This document shows, in pieces, positions 31,896 through 40,765 of a stretch of DNA of 64,000 bases. Position numbers and translations under genes: made by a program. Location: the NCBI RefSeq assembly GCF_900103845.1, contig NZ_FNIJ01000006.1:248001-312000 (forward strand), read 5' to 3'. Below the pieces are notes generated by a model. That model made no database searches. It was not told where the DNA came from and saw nothing but the letters and a program-made list of their open reading frames with translations. Within the stretch, counting starts at the first letter, position 1; each line of letters opens with the position of its first letter. This DNA is from Pseudomonas jinjuensis. Its GTDB lineage: Bacteria; Pseudomonadota; Gammaproteobacteria; Pseudomonadales; Pseudomonadaceae.

Positions 31896-32714
31896 ATGAG
31901 CAATGCCGTAGAACCCTACAAGCCCGGCGTCTTCGACCTCACCCACAAGCTGACCGTGGAAAAGCACGGCCACACCGCGCTGATCACCATCAACCACCCG
32001 CCGGCCAACACCTGGGACCGCGATTCGCTGATCGGCCTGCGCCAGGTCGTCGAGCACCTCAACCGCGACGATGACATCTACGCGCTGGTGGTCACCGGCC
32101 AGGGTCCGAAGTTCTTCTCCGCCGGCGCGGACCTGAACATGTTCGCCGACGGCGACAAGGCCCGCGCCCGCGAGATGGCGCGCCGCTTCGGCGAAGCCTT
32201 CGAGGCGCTGCGCGACTTCCGCGGCGTGTCCATCGCCGCGATCAACGGCTACGCCATGGGTGGCGGCCTGGAGTGCGCGCTGGCCTGCGACATCCGCATC
32301 GCCGAGCGCCAGGCGCAGATGGCCCTGCCGGAAGCCGCGGTCGGCCTGCTGCCCTGCGCCGGCGGCACCCAGGCGCTGTCCTGGCTGGTGGGCGAAGGCT
32401 GGGCCAAGCGCATGATCCTCTGCGGCGAGCGCATCGACGCCGAGACCGCCCTGCGCATCGGCCTGGTCGAGCAGGTGGTGGACAGCGGCGAGGCGCGCGG
32501 TACCGCGCTGCTGCTGGCAGCCAAGGTGGCGCGCCAGAGCCCGGTGGCGGTACGCACCATCAAGCCGCTGATCCAGGGCGCCCGCGAACGCGGCCCGAAC
32601 AGCTGGCTGCCGGAGGAGCGCGAGCGCTTCGTCGACCTGTTCGATGCCGACGACACCCGCGAGGGCGTCAACGCCTTCCTGGAAAAACGCGAGCCCCAGT
32701 GGCGTAATAAATAA
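31896..32714 (+). CDS. Enoyl-CoA hydratase
   Basis: 272 residues of the crotonase superfamily. Adds water to an enoyl-CoA; methacrylyl-CoA is the likely substrate in this context. The oxyanion-hole segments are visible: FFSAGADLNMFADG near residues 70-83 and INGYAMGGGLECALACD near 113-129, the latter with the glycine-rich backbone NH donors. Glutamates in ALPEAAVGLLPCAGG supply the catalytic acid/base. It is followed by a 15-base tandem repeat before the next gene. Confidence 0.9.
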   Translation: MSNAVEPYKPGVFDLTHKLTVEKHGHTALITINHPPANTWDRDSLIGLRQVVEHLNRDDDIYALVVTGQGPKFFSAGADLNMFADGDKARAREMARRFGEAFEALRDFRGVSIAAINGYAMGGGLECALACDIRIAERQAQMALPEAAVGLLPCAGGTQALSWLVGEGWAKRMILCGERIDAETALRIGLVEQVVDSGEARGTALLLAAKVARQSPVAVRTIKPLIQGARERGPNSWLPEERERFVDLFDADDTREGVNAFLEKREPQWRNK

Positions 32715-32745
32715 CGGCGCAATAAATAACGGCGCAACAAACAAT
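32701..32745 (+). repeat. Three 15-bp tandem repeats
   Basis: Units at 32701-32715, 32716-32730 and 32731-32745 of the form GGCGCAATAAATAAC; the first two differ at one base and the third is diverged. The first unit includes the stop codon of the hydratase, the others fill the gap to the next start. Confidence 0.9.
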
Positions 32746-32760
32746 CACGAGACTGCCTGC

Positions 32761-33864
32761 ATGAACGTACTGTTCGAAGAACGCCCCAGCCTGCACGGCT
32801 ACCGCATCGGCGTCGCCACGCTCGACTCGGAGAAGAGCCTGAACGCCCTCAGCCTGCCGATGATCGAGGCGCTGGGCGAGCGCCTGAATGCCTGGGCGAA
32901 AGACCCGCAGATCGCCTGCGTGCTGCTGCGCGGCAACGGCGCCAAGGCCTTCTGCGCCGGCGGCGACGTGCGCAAGCTGGTCGACGCCTGCCGCGAGCAT
33001 CCCGGCGAGGTACCCGCCCTCGCCCGCCGCTTCTTCGCCGACGAATACCGCCTCGACTACGCCATCCACGCCTATCCTAAGCCGCTGATCTGCTGGGCCC
33101 ACGGCTACGTGATGGGCGGCGGCATGGGCCTGATGCAGGGCTCCGGCGTGCGCATCGTCACCCCGTCGAGCCGGCTGGCGATGCCGGAGATGAACATCGG
33201 CCTGTACCCGGACGTCGGCGCCAGCTGGTTCCTCGCCCGCCTGCCGGGCAAGCTCGGCCTGTTCCTCGGCCTGACCACCACGCAGATGAACGCCCGCGAC
33301 GCCCTCGACCTCGACCTGGCCGACCGCTTCCTGCTCGACTCGCAGCAGGACGACCTGATCGAAGGGCTGGTTCAACTGAACTGGCGCGACCAGGCCGACG
33401 TGCAGCTGCACAGCCTGCTCAGGGCGCTGGAACACGAGGCCCGCGCCGAACTGCCGGAAGCCCAGCTGCTGCCACGCCGCGAACGCATCGACGCGCTGCT
33501 CGACGGCGCGAACCTGGTCGAAGCCTGGCAGGCGCTGGTCGCCCGCGTGGACGACGCCGACCCGCTGATCGCCCGCGGCGCCGCCACGCTCAAGGCCGGC
33601 TGCCCGCTGACCGCGCACCTGGTCTGGGAACAGATCAAACGCGCCCGCCACCTGTCCACCGCCGAAGTGTTCCGCATGGAATACGCCATGAGCCTGAACT
33701 GCTGCCGCCACCCGGAATTCCCGGAAGGCGTGCGCGCCCGGCTGATCGACAAGGACAACAAGCCGAACTGGCACTGGCCGGACGTGACGGCGATTCCGGC
33801 GGCGGTGATCGAGGCACACTTCACGCCGACCTGGGAGGGGGCGCATCCGCTGGCGGATCTGTGA
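32761..33864 (+). CDS. 3-hydroxyisobutyryl-CoA hydrolase
   Basis: 367 residues, longer than a hydratase and typical for this crotonase subgroup. Releases free 3-hydroxyisobutyrate from its CoA ester in valine degradation. Motifs: AFCAGGDVRKLVD (oxyanion strand), HGYVMGGGMGLMQGS and MPEMNIGLYPDVGASWFLARLPG (first residues cited), where the Glu and Asp act in hydrolysis. The start was placed at the ATG with an acceptable ribosome site; an upstream in-frame ATG lies inside the previous gene. Confidence 0.9.
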   Translation: MNVLFEERPSLHGYRIGVATLDSEKSLNALSLPMIEALGERLNAWAKDPQIACVLLRGNGAKAFCAGGDVRKLVDACREHPGEVPALARRFFADEYRLDYAIHAYPKPLICWAHGYVMGGGMGLMQGSGVRIVTPSSRLAMPEMNIGLYPDVGASWFLARLPGKLGLFLGLTTTQMNARDALDLDLADRFLLDSQQDDLIEGLVQLNWRDQADVQLHSLLRALEHEARAELPEAQLLPRRERIDALLDGANLVEAWQALVARVDDADPLIARGAATLKAGCPLTAHLVWEQIKRARHLSTAEVFRMEYAMSLNCCRHPEFPEGVRARLIDKDNKPNWHWPDVTAIPAAVIEAHFTPTWEGAHPLADL

Positions 33865-33880
33865 TCCTGCTCGCGCCCCC

Positions 33881-33947
33881 CTGTAGGAGCGGGCCATGCC
33901 CGCGACCCAGGCCCCAAACCGGTCGCGGGCATGGCCCGCTCCTACAG
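33881..33947. repeat. Paired REP elements in inverted orientation (REPIN)
   Basis: A REP core at 33881-33904 and its reverse complement at 33923-33947 form a 67-base inverted pair with a short unrelated centre, the architecture of a REPIN/BIME. It lies between the hydrolase and mmsB genes. Confidence 0.85.
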
Positions 33948-34015
33948 TCCAAGTACATCCCCCGTCGTTATCCGGTCGGCTATCTACACTTCTCCTACCT
34001 GACAGGAGAACGAAG

Positions 34016-34900
34016 ATGAAACAGATCGCCTTCCTCGGCCTGGGCCACATGGGTGCGCCGATGGCCGCCAACCTGCTCAAGGCCGGCTACCTGCTGCGGG
34101 TCTTCGACCTGGTGCAGAGCGCCATCGACACCGCCGTCGCCCAGGGCGCCAGCGCCGCGCGCAGCGCCCGCGACGCGGTGCAGGGCGTCGACGTGGTGAT
34201 CAGCATGCTGCCCGCCAGCCACCATGTGGAAAGCCTCTACCTCGGCGACGACGGCCTGCTGGCGCACATCGCCCCCGGCACCCTGGTGCTGGAATGCTCG
34301 ACCATCGCCCCGGCCTCGGCGCGCAAGGTGCACCATGCCGCCGCCGAACGCGGCCTCGAGATGCTCGACGCGCCGGTCTCCGGCGGCACAGCCGGCGCGG
34401 CCGCCGGCACCCTGACCTTCATGGTCGGCGGCGACGAGGCGGTGCTGGAGAAGGCCCGGCCGGTGTTCGAGGCCATGGGCCGCAACATCTTCCACGCCGG
34501 CGGCGACGGCGCCGGGCAGGTCGCCAAGGTGTGCAACAACCAGCTGCTCGCCGTGCTGATGATCGGCACCGCCGAATCCCTCGCGCTGGGCGTGGCCAAC
34601 GGTCTCGATCCGAAGGTGCTGTCCGAGATCATGCGCCGCAGCTCCGGCGGCAACTGGGCGCTGGAGGTGTACAACCCCTGGCCCGGGGTGATGGAGAACG
34701 CCCCCGCCTCGCGCGAGTACGAGGGCGGCTTCATGTCGGCGCTGATGGCCAAGGACCTGGGCCTCGCCCAGGAGGCCGCGGCGCTGACCGGCAACAGCAC
34801 GCCGATGGGAAGCCTGGCGCTGAGCCTGTACCGCATGCTGCTGAAGAAGGGTTATGCGGAGAAGGACTTCTCCTCGGTGCAGAAACTGTTCGAATCCTGA
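34016..34900 (+). CDS. mmsB: 3-hydroxyisobutyrate dehydrogenase
   Basis: 294 residues. NAD-dependent oxidation of 3-hydroxyisobutyrate to methylmalonate semialdehyde, the substrate of MmsA at the head of the operon. The Rossmann motif GLGHMGAPMAANL occupies residues 8-20; substrate-binding DAPVSGGTAGAAAGTL and the catalytic lysine segment GQVAKVCNNQLLA follow. The ATG at 34016 follows AGGAGAACG. The five enzymes together convert isobutyryl-CoA to propionyl-CoA. Confidence 0.94.
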   Translation: MKQIAFLGLGHMGAPMAANLLKAGYLLRVFDLVQSAIDTAVAQGASAARSARDAVQGVDVVISMLPASHHVESLYLGDDGLLAHIAPGTLVLECSTIAPASARKVHHAAAERGLEMLDAPVSGGTAGAAAGTLTFMVGGDEAVLEKARPVFEAMGRNIFHAGGDGAGQVAKVCNNQLLAVLMIGTAESLALGVANGLDPKVLSEIMRRSSGGNWALEVYNPWPGVMENAPASREYEGGFMSALMAKDLGLAQEAAALTGNSTPMGSLALSLYRMLLKKGYAEKDFSSVQKLFES

Positions 34901-34914
34901 CGGGACCCGGCGAA

Positions 34915-34940
34915 AAGCCCGGTGCAGGGGCACCGGGCCC
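34915..34940. terminator. Bidirectional hairpin between convergent mmsB and sdsA1
   Basis: GCCCGGTGC/GCACCGGGC stem with a 5-base loop in the 45-base gap between two converging genes, with short A and T stretches outside. Likely terminates both transcripts. Confidence 0.7.
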
Positions 34941-34945
34941 TTCCA

Positions 34946-36925
34946 TCAGCCTTCCTGGCCGGCCGGCGTGGCGATGTCGAACCAGAAGTTGAAGTCGTCG
35001 AGCATGCCGAACAGCTGTCCCAGCAGCTGCGGGTCGCCGGAGGACTTCAGCTTGCCCTCGGCGATCAGCCTGGCGGCGGAAACCTCCTTGAGCAGCAGGC
35101 GGTTGAGATCCGCGCGGTCGATGGTCACGGTCTGCCCGGCCTTCGGGCTCTGCACGCCCTCGATGTTGTTCAGGTGCGAGTTCTTCAGCTCCACCAGGTA
35201 TTTCCTGTCGATGTCCGGCAGCACCAGATTGATGGCGATGTCCTTGCCCTCGGCCTTCGCCGCATCCAGGCGCACGCCCAGGTAGTCGAAGATCAGGCCG
35301 GTATCCATTGCCTTCAGCGCGTCACCACCGGCCATCTTCGGCACCGGCAGCTTGCGCGGCACGCCCTTGCGCAGCTCCTGCGCAGCGGTCAGGTAGCTGT
35401 TGCGCCAGCCGGCGTTCTCCGCCTGGTAGCCGAGCTGCTCCAGGGCGTCGGCCTGCAGTTCGCGGGCGGCCTTGTTGCCCGGTTCGGCGAAGACCAGCTT
35501 GTTGACCACTTCCACCACCCAGCGGTACTCGCCCTGCTCGTAGCAGTGGCGGGCCATCTTCAGCAGGCTCTCGCCGCCGCCCATGAATTCCACGTACTTC
35601 TTCGCCGATTCCTCCGGCGCCAGCGGATTGAGCGTCGCCGGGTTGCCGTCGTAGTAACCCAGGTACTTGTTCACCACGGCGCGCACGTTGTGGCTGACCG
35701 AGCCGTGGTAGCCGCGGTTGTACCACTCGTTGGCCAGCGCCTTCGGCAGCTCGATGTGCTCGTGGATCTGGTTGATGGTCACGCCCTGGTTGGCCTGGTG
35801 CAGGGTCTGGTCGTGGAGGTAGCCGTACAGGTCGCGCTGCTTCTCCAGCGTGCGGACGATGTCGTCATGGCCCCAGCGCGGCCAGTTGTGCGAGGCGATC
35901 ATCACCTCGGCCTGGTCGCCGAAGCGGTGCAGCACTTCGTTGATGTATTTGCTCCAGCCCAGCGCGTCGCGGGTCTCGGCGCCACGCAGGGTGTAGAGGT
36001 TGTGCAGCGTGCCGGTCACGTTCTCGGAAACCAGCAGCACCTTCTGCTGCGGCAGCCAGATGTTCATTTCCGCCGGCGATTCGGTGCCCGGGGTGTTCTG
36101 GAAGGTGAAGGTCACGCCGTCCAGCTGGACATCCTCCAGCGCCCCCTTGATCACCCGGGTGGGCGCCAGCAGTGTCAGCGGGCCGCGCGCCGTGGCCTTG
36201 CCGATGGCCATGTCGACCATCCCCTGCGGTCCCCGCGGCAGCAGCGAGCCGTACTGGTAGGAGGCGCGGCGCATCATGGCATTGCCGGCCAGCACGTTCT
36301 CCTTGATCGCGGCTTCCATGAAGCCGTTCGGCGCGACGATCTGCACCTCGCCCTTGTCCACCTGCTCCTGGCTGGCGAGGCCACGCACGCCGCCGAAGTG
36401 GTCGGCATGGGCGTGGCTGTAGACGATGACCTTGACCGGCTTCTTCCCGAGCTCCTGGCTGACCAGTTCATAGGCGGCCGTCGACGTCGCCGGGGTAGTC
36501 AGCGGATCGATGACGATCCAGCCGCTCTTGCCCTCGACGAAGGTGATGTTGGCCAGGTCGAAGCCACGTACCTGGTAGATGCCGTCGGCGACCTTGTACA
36601 GGCCGTACTTGAGGTTGAGCAGCGCCTGGCGCTGCAGGCTCGGGTTGATGCTGTCGAAGTCCTTGCCGTCGGCGAGGAACTCGTAGCCGCCCAGCTGCCA
36701 GGCGACGCTGCCGTCCTCGTTCCTGATCACCAGGTTTTCCGGGCGCTTGACCAGGCCCTTCTCGACACGCCCGAAGTCGGCGCGGTCGCTGAACGGCAGG
36801 CTCGCCTTGACCTGCTTCTGCGCCTGGATGGTGAAGGCAGTCGGCGGTTTGGGGCCGTCGACGTCGGCGGCCATCAGGGAGGGTGAAATGCTGGCCAGGA
36901 AAATGGCGGCGGAAAGGCGAATCAT
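34946..36925 (-). CDS. sdsA1: Alkyl sulfatase SdsA1
   Basis: 659 residues with a signal peptide ending near LMAA. A zinc-dependent alkylsulfatase that hydrolyses detergents such as SDS in the periplasm or outside. The metallo-beta-lactamase motif is visible as [10 protein letters not shown] with His171, His173, Asp175 and His176; further metal ligands lie in the [15 protein letters not shown] and ASHNWPRWG segments. The C-terminal domain is the sterol-carrier-like SCP2 fold typical of SdsA. Divergent LysR gene (below) is its probable activator SdsB1. Confidence 0.93.
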   Translation of the reverse strand: MIRLSAAIFLASISPSLMAADVDGPKPPTAFTIQAQKQVKASLPFSDRADFGRVEKGLVKRPENLVIRNEDGSVAWQLGGYEFLADGKDFDSINPSLQRQALLNLKYGLYKVADGIYQVRGFDLANITFVEGKSGWIVIDPLTTPATSTAAYELVSQELGKKPVKVIVYSHAHADHFGGVRGLASQEQVDKGEVQIVAPNGFMEAAIKENVLAGNAMMRRASYQYGSLLPRGPQGMVDMAIGKATARGPLTLLAPTRVIKGALEDVQLDGVTFTFQNTPGTESPAEMNIWLPQQKVLLVSENVTGTLHNLYTLRGAETRDALGWSKYINEVLHRFGDQAEVMIASHNWPRWGHDDIVRTLEKQRDLYGYLHDQTLHQANQGVTINQIHEHIELPKALANEWYNRGYHGSVSHNVRAVVNKYLGYYDGNPATLNPLAPEESAKKYVEFMGGGESLLKMARHCYEQGEYRWVVEVVNKLVFAEPGNKAARELQADALEQLGYQAENAGWRNSYLTAAQELRKGVPRKLPVPKMAGGDALKAMDTGLIFDYLGVRLDAAKAEGKDIAINLVLPDIDRKYLVELKNSHLNNIEGVQSPKAGQTVTIDRADLNRLLLKEVSAARLIAEGKLKSSGDPQLLGQLFGMLDDFNFWFDIATPAGQEG

Positions 36926-36949
36926 CGAAGCGCTCCGGAAACCTTTGTT

Positions 36950-37008
36950 ATTGGAATTGCCCTCGCACTATGCCGACGAGCCAGTCAATAATTCCAATGC
37001 ATTCCAAT
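36950..37008. promoter_or_regulatory. Probable SdsB operator in the sdsA1/sdsB intergenic region
   Basis: ATTGGAATT (36950-36958) and AATTCCAAT (36990-36998) are exact inverted copies, and ATTCCAAT recurs at 37001-37008. LysR regulators bind such dyads between divergent genes; the 106-base region therefore likely holds the SdsB site and both promoters. Confidence 0.6.
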
Positions 37009-37031
37009 CGAACATCCGATGCAGCATACGC

Positions 37032-37961
37032 ATGAACGACCTACGCCAGCTCCGCCACTTCGCCGCCCTCGCCGACCACGGCCATTTCGCCCGCGCCGCG
37101 GAAGCGGTGAGTCTCAGCCAGCCGGCGCTGTCGCGCAGCATCCAGGCGCTGGAAAGCCAGCTGAACTGCCGGCTGGTGGATCGCAATCCGCGCGGAGTGA
37201 CACTCACCGCCCACGGCCGGCTGGTGCTGGAGCATGCGCGCCGGCTGCTGGCCGGCAGCCGCGCGCTGGACAATGCCGTGCAGCAACTGGCCAACCTGGA
37301 AACCGGGGAACTGCGCCTGGGCTGCGGCCCGTTGCCGGCGGCACGGCTGATTCCGCAGACGCTCGCGCGCTACAGCAGCGCCCACCCGAAGGTCGCGGTG
37401 CTGCTCACCATCGAGAACTGGCAGGTCCTCCACCAGCGCCTGCTGGATGACGAACTGGAGCTGTTCGTCGCCGATTGCCGGGAATTGATGGACGACCCGC
37501 GGCTGGACATCCAGCCGCTGCAACCCCACCGCATCGTACTGTTCTGCCGCCCGGGCCACCCGCTGCACGGCCGTGCCCGGGTCACGCCGGAGGATCTCGG
37601 AGGCTATCCCCTGGCCGGTCCGCGCCTGCCGCCCAGCGCCCTGGAGCGGCTGGCGCGCACCCTCGGTCACGTACAGTCGCTCGGCGTGCAGTGCGACGAC
37701 GTTCTGCTGCTCAAGGAACTGGTGAAAGGCAGCGACGTGGTCTGCGTGGCCTCCTGGGACGTGGTGGCCCGGGACGTGGCGAGCGGAGAACTGGCGACCG
37801 TGCGCTGGCCGCAGCCGGGGGAAGACGGCAAGCGCCAGGGCTCGGCCTACGGCCTGGTACGCCACGCCAGCCGCAGCCTGTCGCCGGCGGCCAGCGTGTT
37901 CGTCGAATACCTGCTGCGCGAGGACCAGGCCACCCAGCCCGCTCCGCAGCGGCAGGATTGA
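37032..37961 (+). CDS. sdsB1: LysR-family regulator SdsB1
   Basis: 309 residues. N-terminal winged helix-turn-helix (FAALADHGHFARAAEAVSLSQPALSRSI, quoted in part as SLSQPALSRSI) followed by a periplasmic-binding-protein-like effector domain. It is divergent from the alkylsulfatase, as in P. aeruginosa (PA0739/PA0740), and is therefore its likely activator in response to alkyl sulfates. The start at 37032 was taken because longer frames run into the intergenic operator. Confidence 0.9.
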   Translation: MNDLRQLRHFAALADHGHFARAAEAVSLSQPALSRSIQALESQLNCRLVDRNPRGVTLTAHGRLVLEHARRLLAGSRALDNAVQQLANLETGELRLGCGPLPAARLIPQTLARYSSAHPKVAVLLTIENWQVLHQRLLDDELELFVADCRELMDDPRLDIQPLQPHRIVLFCRPGHPLHGRARVTPEDLGGYPLAGPRLPPSALERLARTLGHVQSLGVQCDDVLLLKELVKGSDVVCVASWDVVARDVASGELATVRWPQPGEDGKRQGSAYGLVRHASRSLSPAASVFVEYLLREDQATQPAPQRQD

Positions 37962-37967
37962 GCGGAC

Positions 37968-38165
37968 TCAGCGGTGCCAGTCGCGGTCCCGGTGGTCCCG
38001 GTCGCGGCGGTCATGGTCGCGCCGGTCGTAATTGCGCGGCACCGGGCGGTCGTAATGGGAACGGTCTTTCCAGCCGCGGTAGCGGTCGTTGTCATGGTGG
38101 TGCTCGTGGACCACGCAGCCGGTCAGCGGAAGGAACAGCAGCAGAGCAGCGATGATGCGACGCAT
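37968..38165 (-). CDS. Small lipoprotein with charged repeat tail
   Basis: 65 residues starting at MRRIIAALLLFLPLTGC; lipobox LTGC (Cys17). The mature part is extremely rich in His, Asp and Arg (HEHHHDNDRYRG, then repeated RRDHDRRD/RDHRDRD units). Such tails can bind metal or interact with nucleic acid or lipid phosphate, but no function is known. The gene is convergent with sdsB1 with a 6-base gap and is close to the acid-rich coding bias of its neighbours. Confidence 0.7.
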   Translation of the reverse strand: MRRIIAALLLFLPLTGCVVHEHHHDNDRYRGWKDRSHYDRPVPRNYDRRDHDRRDRDHRDRDWHR

Positions 38166-38440
38166 GGCGCCTCCTGAAGGTCCGGTTGCCGTGCGGAATT
38201 GCAGGCCAATGCTTGTCGGACTCACAGGATCAGACAGATGTGCCGCAACCGGGTGCCGCAGTCGAAGGTAAACCCTTTGTAAATCATCAATTTACATATA
38301 ACGCCGGGAACTTTCGGGAAAGTCGCACAGCAGCATAAGGTGCCCGCAAGCCCGAAACCGGGCTCTCCATCCGAAACCCCTTGCGCCACACCATGCGACG
38401 CTCCACCCTATGCGCCCCGCGCAATCACCCGCCCACCGGC

Positions 38441-38650
38441 ATGACCGACACCCTCGACCCGACCCGCTGCCCGCTCTGCGGCCACAGCAACCGCTGCACC
38501 CAGGCCGATCCCGAACGCCGGGGCGAGGCGTGCTGGTGCTTCGAGACCCGCGTCGATCCCGCCGCGCTGGAACGCATCCCGCCCGAACAGCGCAACCGCG
38601 CCTGCCTGTGTCCGCGCTGCGCCGCCAACCTGCCGCCCGAACACGACTGA
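38441..38650 (+). CDS. Cysteine-rich CWC-type small protein
   Basis: 69 residues with eight cysteines arranged as CPLCG, CTQ, ACWCF and CLCPRCA, the pattern of the cysteine-rich CWC family (PF14375), probably zinc binding. The family usually accompanies pseudouridine synthase or transport genes and has no assigned role. Its stop overlaps the next start (TGATG), so it is coupled to the pseudouridine synthase. An earlier in-frame ATG is possible; this start was chosen because the conserved part begins there. Confidence 0.75.
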   Translation: MTDTLDPTRCPLCGHSNRCTQADPERRGEACWCFETRVDPAALERIPPEQRNRACLCPRCAANLPPEHD

Positions 38651-39345
38651 TGCGCCTCGACCGCTTCCTCGCCAACCTGCCGCAGTTCGGCCGCCAGGAT
38701 GCCCGCCTCCTGCTGGCGTCGGGACGCGTGAAGGTGGACGGCCAGCCGGTGCGCGACGGGCGCCACGAGGTGCGGGTATTCAGCCGGGTGGAGCTGGACG
38801 GCGAGACGCTGCAGCAGGGCAAGCCGGCGCGCTACTTCATGCTGCACAAGCCGCAGGGCTGCGTCAGCGCCACCCGCGACCCGGAACACCGCACCGTGCT
38901 CGACCTGCTCGACGAGCCGGACAAGGACGAACTGCACATCGGCGGCCGGCTCGACTACAACACCACCGGCCTGCTGCTGATCACCAACGACGGCCAGTGG
39001 TCGCGACGCATGACCCTGCCCGGGCGCAAGCTGCCCAAGGTGTATTACGTCGAGACCGAAGACCCGATCGGGGCGCACTACGCGGAAACCTTCGCCCGCG
39101 GCATGTACTTCCGCTTCGAGGACCTCACCACCCTCCCCGCGCAACTGGACATCCTCGCCCCGCGCGCGGCGCGGCTGACCCTGCACGAGGGGCGCTATCA
39201 CCAGGTCAAGCGCATGTTCGGCCACTTCCAGAACAGGGTGACGCGCCTGCACCGGGAGAGCATGGGCAGCCTGCACCTGGACCCCACCCTCGCACCCGGG
39301 CAATACCGGTCCCTGACCGCTGCGGAAATCGCCGTTCTCGGCTGA
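38650..39345 (+). CDS. rsuA: 16S rRNA pseudouridine synthase, RsuA family
   Basis: 231 residues. Isomerises a uridine of 16S rRNA (U516 in E. coli). An N-terminal S4-like RNA-binding domain (MRLDRFLANLPQFGRQDARLLLASG, partly cited as MRLDRFLANL) precedes the catalytic domain; the catalytic aspartate is in GGRLDYNTTGLLLI and the family KLPKVYYVE and YHQVKRMFGH segments are present. It overlaps the CWC gene by one base. In P. aeruginosa a similar protein is placed near the sds genes. Confidence 0.88.
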   Translation: MRLDRFLANLPQFGRQDARLLLASGRVKVDGQPVRDGRHEVRVFSRVELDGETLQQGKPARYFMLHKPQGCVSATRDPEHRTVLDLLDEPDKDELHIGGRLDYNTTGLLLITNDGQWSRRMTLPGRKLPKVYYVETEDPIGAHYAETFARGMYFRFEDLTTLPAQLDILAPRAARLTLHEGRYHQVKRMFGHFQNRVTRLHRESMGSLHLDPTLAPGQYRSLTAAEIAVLG

Positions 39346-39453
39346 CAGCCGCTTCTGCGGGTTCGGTGGCTTTGCGTAGGGTGCATAACGCGCCAGCGTT
39401 ATCCACCGCCACATTAGGGCGCGCCATGCGCGCGACATCGCCAGCGCCGGAGT

Positions 39454-39477
39454 TTCGCGGGCATGGCCCGCTTACAG
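39454..39477. repeat. REP element
   Basis: GCGGGCATGGCCCGCTTACAG, a slightly diverged copy of the REP core. Confidence 0.75.
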
Positions 39478-39554
39478 GACTGCCCCCGTGCGTAGGGTGG
39501 ACGTGGCTTTTCACGTCCACCGTTCTGGCGCCACGACGCCACCCGTACCATACC

Positions 39555-39581
39555 TTTCGCGGGCATGGCCCGCTCCTGCAG
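39555..39581. repeat. REP element
   Basis: GCGGGCATGGCCCGCTCCTGC copy. The 305-base gap 39346-39650 otherwise holds AACGCGCCAGCGTT (39386-39400) and GGACGTGGCTTTTCACGTCC (39498-39517) palindromes, all repeat-type sequences; no gene is visible there. Confidence 0.75.
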
Positions 39582-39650
39582 CCCCCGGTTTGCAGCCACG
39601 CCCTTCGCAGTTAAGCTGCCTTGACACCCGGGCACCGCAGGAAGGTGGCG

Positions 39651-40697
39651 ATGAAGAGACTGTTGACCGCACTGGCATTCGGACTGGCCACCAGCCTGGT
39701 CGTTGCCTCGCCTAACAAACCTTCGCCCTTGAGCGATCTGTCCCATGCCGTGAGAACGCTGAAGCCCGGGCAGTTCCTCTGGTACCCGGAAATCTCCCCC
39801 CAGGGCCCGGTCACGCTGGTGGTAAGCCTCAGCGAGCAGCGCGTCTTCGTCTACCGCAACGGCATCGCCATCGGCGTCGCCACGGTCAGCACCGGCAAGA
39901 AGGGCAAGGAAACCCCGACCGGCGTGTTCTCCATCCTGCAGAAGAAGGTCGAGTACCGCTCCGACCTGTACGACGACGCCCCCATGCCCTACATGCAGCG
40001 CCTGACCTGGGACGGCATCGCCCTGCATGCCGGCAGGCTGCCCGGCTATCCCGCCTCCCACGGCTGCATCCGCCTGCCGATGGCGTTCGCCAGGAAGCTC
40101 TACGAGGTCACCGGCTTCTCCAGCACCACGGTGATCATCTCCGACGCCCGCAGCTCGCCGGTGGAAGTCGACCATCCGGGACTGCTGGCGCCGACGGTTA
40201 GCGACGGCCGACCCAGCGGCCCGCCGCTGTCCCCGGTGGAGCCGTACTGGAGCGATCCCGGCGTACTGCAGGGGCCGCTGTCGGTGCTGGTCAGCCGTGC
40301 CGACCGGCGCGCCTACGTCTACCGTGGCGGCGTGCAGATCGGCTCGGCGCCGGTCGCCTTCGAGAATCCGCACGAGAAGTCCGGGGTGGCGGCCTTCGCC
40401 CTGCTGGAGAAACCCGATCCGCTGCAGATCATCAGCGACAATCCTGCGCTACGCTGGACTGCAGTACAGGTGAGCAATCCGGAACGCGGCATGACTCCCG
40501 CCGAGCAGCTCGGCAAGGTCAGCATGGACCGCCAGTTCCTGCGCTCCCTGTTGCTGGCGATGGATGTCGGCAGCACGCTGGTGATCACCGACCTGCCGTC
40601 GACCCGCGAGACGCGGAGCAATCCGGATTTCACGGTGATCACCACGAACAGCCGACCAATGACATCGGAATCGGCCAAAAATCAGACAGCGGACTGA
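39651..40697 (+). CDS. L,D-transpeptidase (YkuD family)
   Basis: 348 residues with a signal peptide (about residues 1-20). YkuD-domain enzymes form 3-3 cross-links in peptidoglycan or attach proteins to it. The domain runs from TLVVSLSEQRVFVYRNG to about residue 160; the catalytic site is HAGRLPGYPASHGCIRLP with His126, His137 and Cys139. A second half of the protein (from about residue 215, PLSVLVSRADRRAYVYRGG) resembles the start of the same fold but has no catalytic cysteine, so it looks like a degenerate duplicated domain. Confidence 0.88.
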   Translation: MKRLLTALAFGLATSLVVASPNKPSPLSDLSHAVRTLKPGQFLWYPEISPQGPVTLVVSLSEQRVFVYRNGIAIGVATVSTGKKGKETPTGVFSILQKKVEYRSDLYDDAPMPYMQRLTWDGIALHAGRLPGYPASHGCIRLPMAFARKLYEVTGFSSTTVIISDARSSPVEVDHPGLLAPTVSDGRPSGPPLSPVEPYWSDPGVLQGPLSVLVSRADRRAYVYRGGVQIGSAPVAFENPHEKSGVAAFALLEKPDPLQIISDNPALRWTAVQVSNPERGMTPAEQLGKVSMDRQFLRSLLLAMDVGSTLVITDLPSTRETRSNPDFTVITTNSRPMTSESAKNQTAD

Positions 40698-40765
40698 TCA
40701 AAAATCACGCACAATGCTTCACTTCCCTGAAAAAACCACACTTATTCCATGGGAACGTTGCATTC

